Origin: Rhizobium sp. ZPR4
GTDB taxonomy: Bacteria; Pseudomonadota; Alphaproteobacteria; Rhizobiales; Rhizobiaceae
Direction: 5' to 3'
Assembly: GCF_040215725.1 (NCBI RefSeq)
Contig: NZ_CP157969.1
Location: 62,001-126,000 of the forward strand
DNA: 64,000 nucleotides
Below the pieces are notes generated by a model. That model had not been told where the DNA came from. It saw nothing but the letters and a program-made list of their open reading frames with translations, and did not search any database. Every line of letters starts with the position of its first letter. Position 1 is the stretch's first letter. Shown piece by piece: positions 63,518-64,000 of the stretch. The translations under genes and the position numbers were made by a program.

Positions 63518-64000
63518 ATGGAGCCTTCCGAACTTGAACGTATTGCTCGTCAGATACGTCTGCGAGACCTCCAGGCAGTCTACGAGGCAGGTGCCGGACA
63601 TATTGGCGGCGAGATGTCCGTAATCGACCTTCTGGCCGCGCTGTACTTCCGCGTCCTGCGTATCTGGCCGGATCAGCCGAAACATCCTGATCGGGACAGG
63701 TTCGTACTTTCGAAGGGACATACCGCATGCGCGCTCTATGTCACGCTGGCAAAACGCGGCTTCATTCCGGAAGACGAAATCTCGACGTTCCTGAAGCCGC
63801 ATTCGAGGCTCAATGGCCACCCCAATTGCAACAAGGTACCGGGCGTCGAAACCAATACCGGTCCCTTGGGGCACGGCCTGCCGGTCGCGGTCGGCATGGC
63901 CAAGGCAGCCAAGCTGTCAGGCGCCGGCTACCATACCTATGTCATCACCGGCGACGGCGAGATGCAGGAGGGCTCAAATTGGGAAGCGATCATGGCCGCC
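63518..64000 (+). CDS. transketolase N-terminal subunit (partial, runs off the window)
   Basis: The first 161 residues of a transketolase N-terminal half. Landmarks are GAGHIGGEMSVIDLLAALYF, LSKGHTACALYVTL, GVETNTGPLGHGLPVAVGMA and the start of the TPP motif GDGEMQEGSNWEA. GAGGA precedes the ATG at 63518 by four bases; an ATG three bases earlier is less well spaced. Split transketolases (two genes) are frequent in sugar catabolic clusters; whether the C-terminal half follows lies outside the window. It is divergent from the sugar transporter operon and probably shares its inducer. Confidence 0.9.
   Translation, partial: MEPSELERIARQIRLRDLQAVYEAGAGHIGGEMSVIDLLAALYFRVLRIWPDQPKHPDRDRFVLSKGHTACALYVTLAKRGFIPEDEISTFLKPHSRLNGHPNCNKVPGVETNTGPLGHGLPVAVGMAKAAKLSGAGYHTYVITGDGEMQEGSNWEAIMAA

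Overview
The window looks like an accessory (plasmid or chromid) region of a Rhizobiaceae bacterium, probably Rhizobium. It is GC-rich and packed with uptake systems and catabolic operons, with no ribosomal or replication genes. It carries three copies of a RIME-like two-palindrome intergenic element of the kind described from rhizobia. No rRNA, tRNA, CRISPR array, insertion sequence or replication origin was seen. Assignments come from reading motifs and context; no database search was run.

Layout. 1-5444: a plus-strand catabolic run (2-hydroxyacid dehydrogenase, cupin, aldehyde dehydrogenase, tartrate/D-malate-type dehydrogenase, succinate-semialdehyde-type dehydrogenase). 5603-18805: an amine or amino-acid cluster, with a small ABM-like protein, a minus-strand HAD/FAD-amine-oxidase pair, then GNAT, class III aminotransferase, a second HAD, a complete peptide-type ABC system with a fused ATPase, an Lrp/AsnC regulator and another FAD oxidoreductase. 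18901-25520: single genes (DUF488, ankyrin protein, Cys/Met PLP enzyme, HPP-CBS membrane protein, LysR regulator, 5-formyl-THF cyclo-ligase, small membrane protein). 25944-36372: GntR regulator, DapA-family lyase, aldehyde dehydrogenase, FAD oxidoreductase, a betaine-type ABC system with two different permeases, a proline-racemase-family protein and a GlxA-type AraC regulator. The enzyme set resembles hydroxyproline catabolism. 36506-44326: ROK repressor, sugar ABC transporter and GH42 beta-galactosidase. 44412-49485: a shikimate/quinate regulon (aroE-like gene; MFS transporter-quiC-tetR operon) with a shared palindromic operator at both promoters. 50028-56204: M20 amidohydrolase, Lrp regulator, polar amino-acid ABC system and homocysteine S-methyltransferase. 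56261-57143: ribB behind an FMN riboswitch. 57247-64000: ribose-type ABC system, two SDR dehydrogenases and triosephosphate isomerase, divergent from the N-terminal half of a transketolase that runs off the window.

Most blocks follow one plan: a transporter, the enzymes that feed its substrate into central metabolism, and a local regulator with visible dyads at its promoter. The best candidates for something undescribed are three. First, the 26-36 kb cluster, whose racemase-family protein has Gly where the second catalytic Cys is expected. Second, the shikimate/quinate regulon, whose operator lies inside the promoter spacer. Third, the sugar cluster at 57-64 kb, whose enzymes suggest a tetrose, tetritol or branched pentose substrate. 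The three RIME-like elements also each begin exactly at the TAG stop codon of the gene before them.
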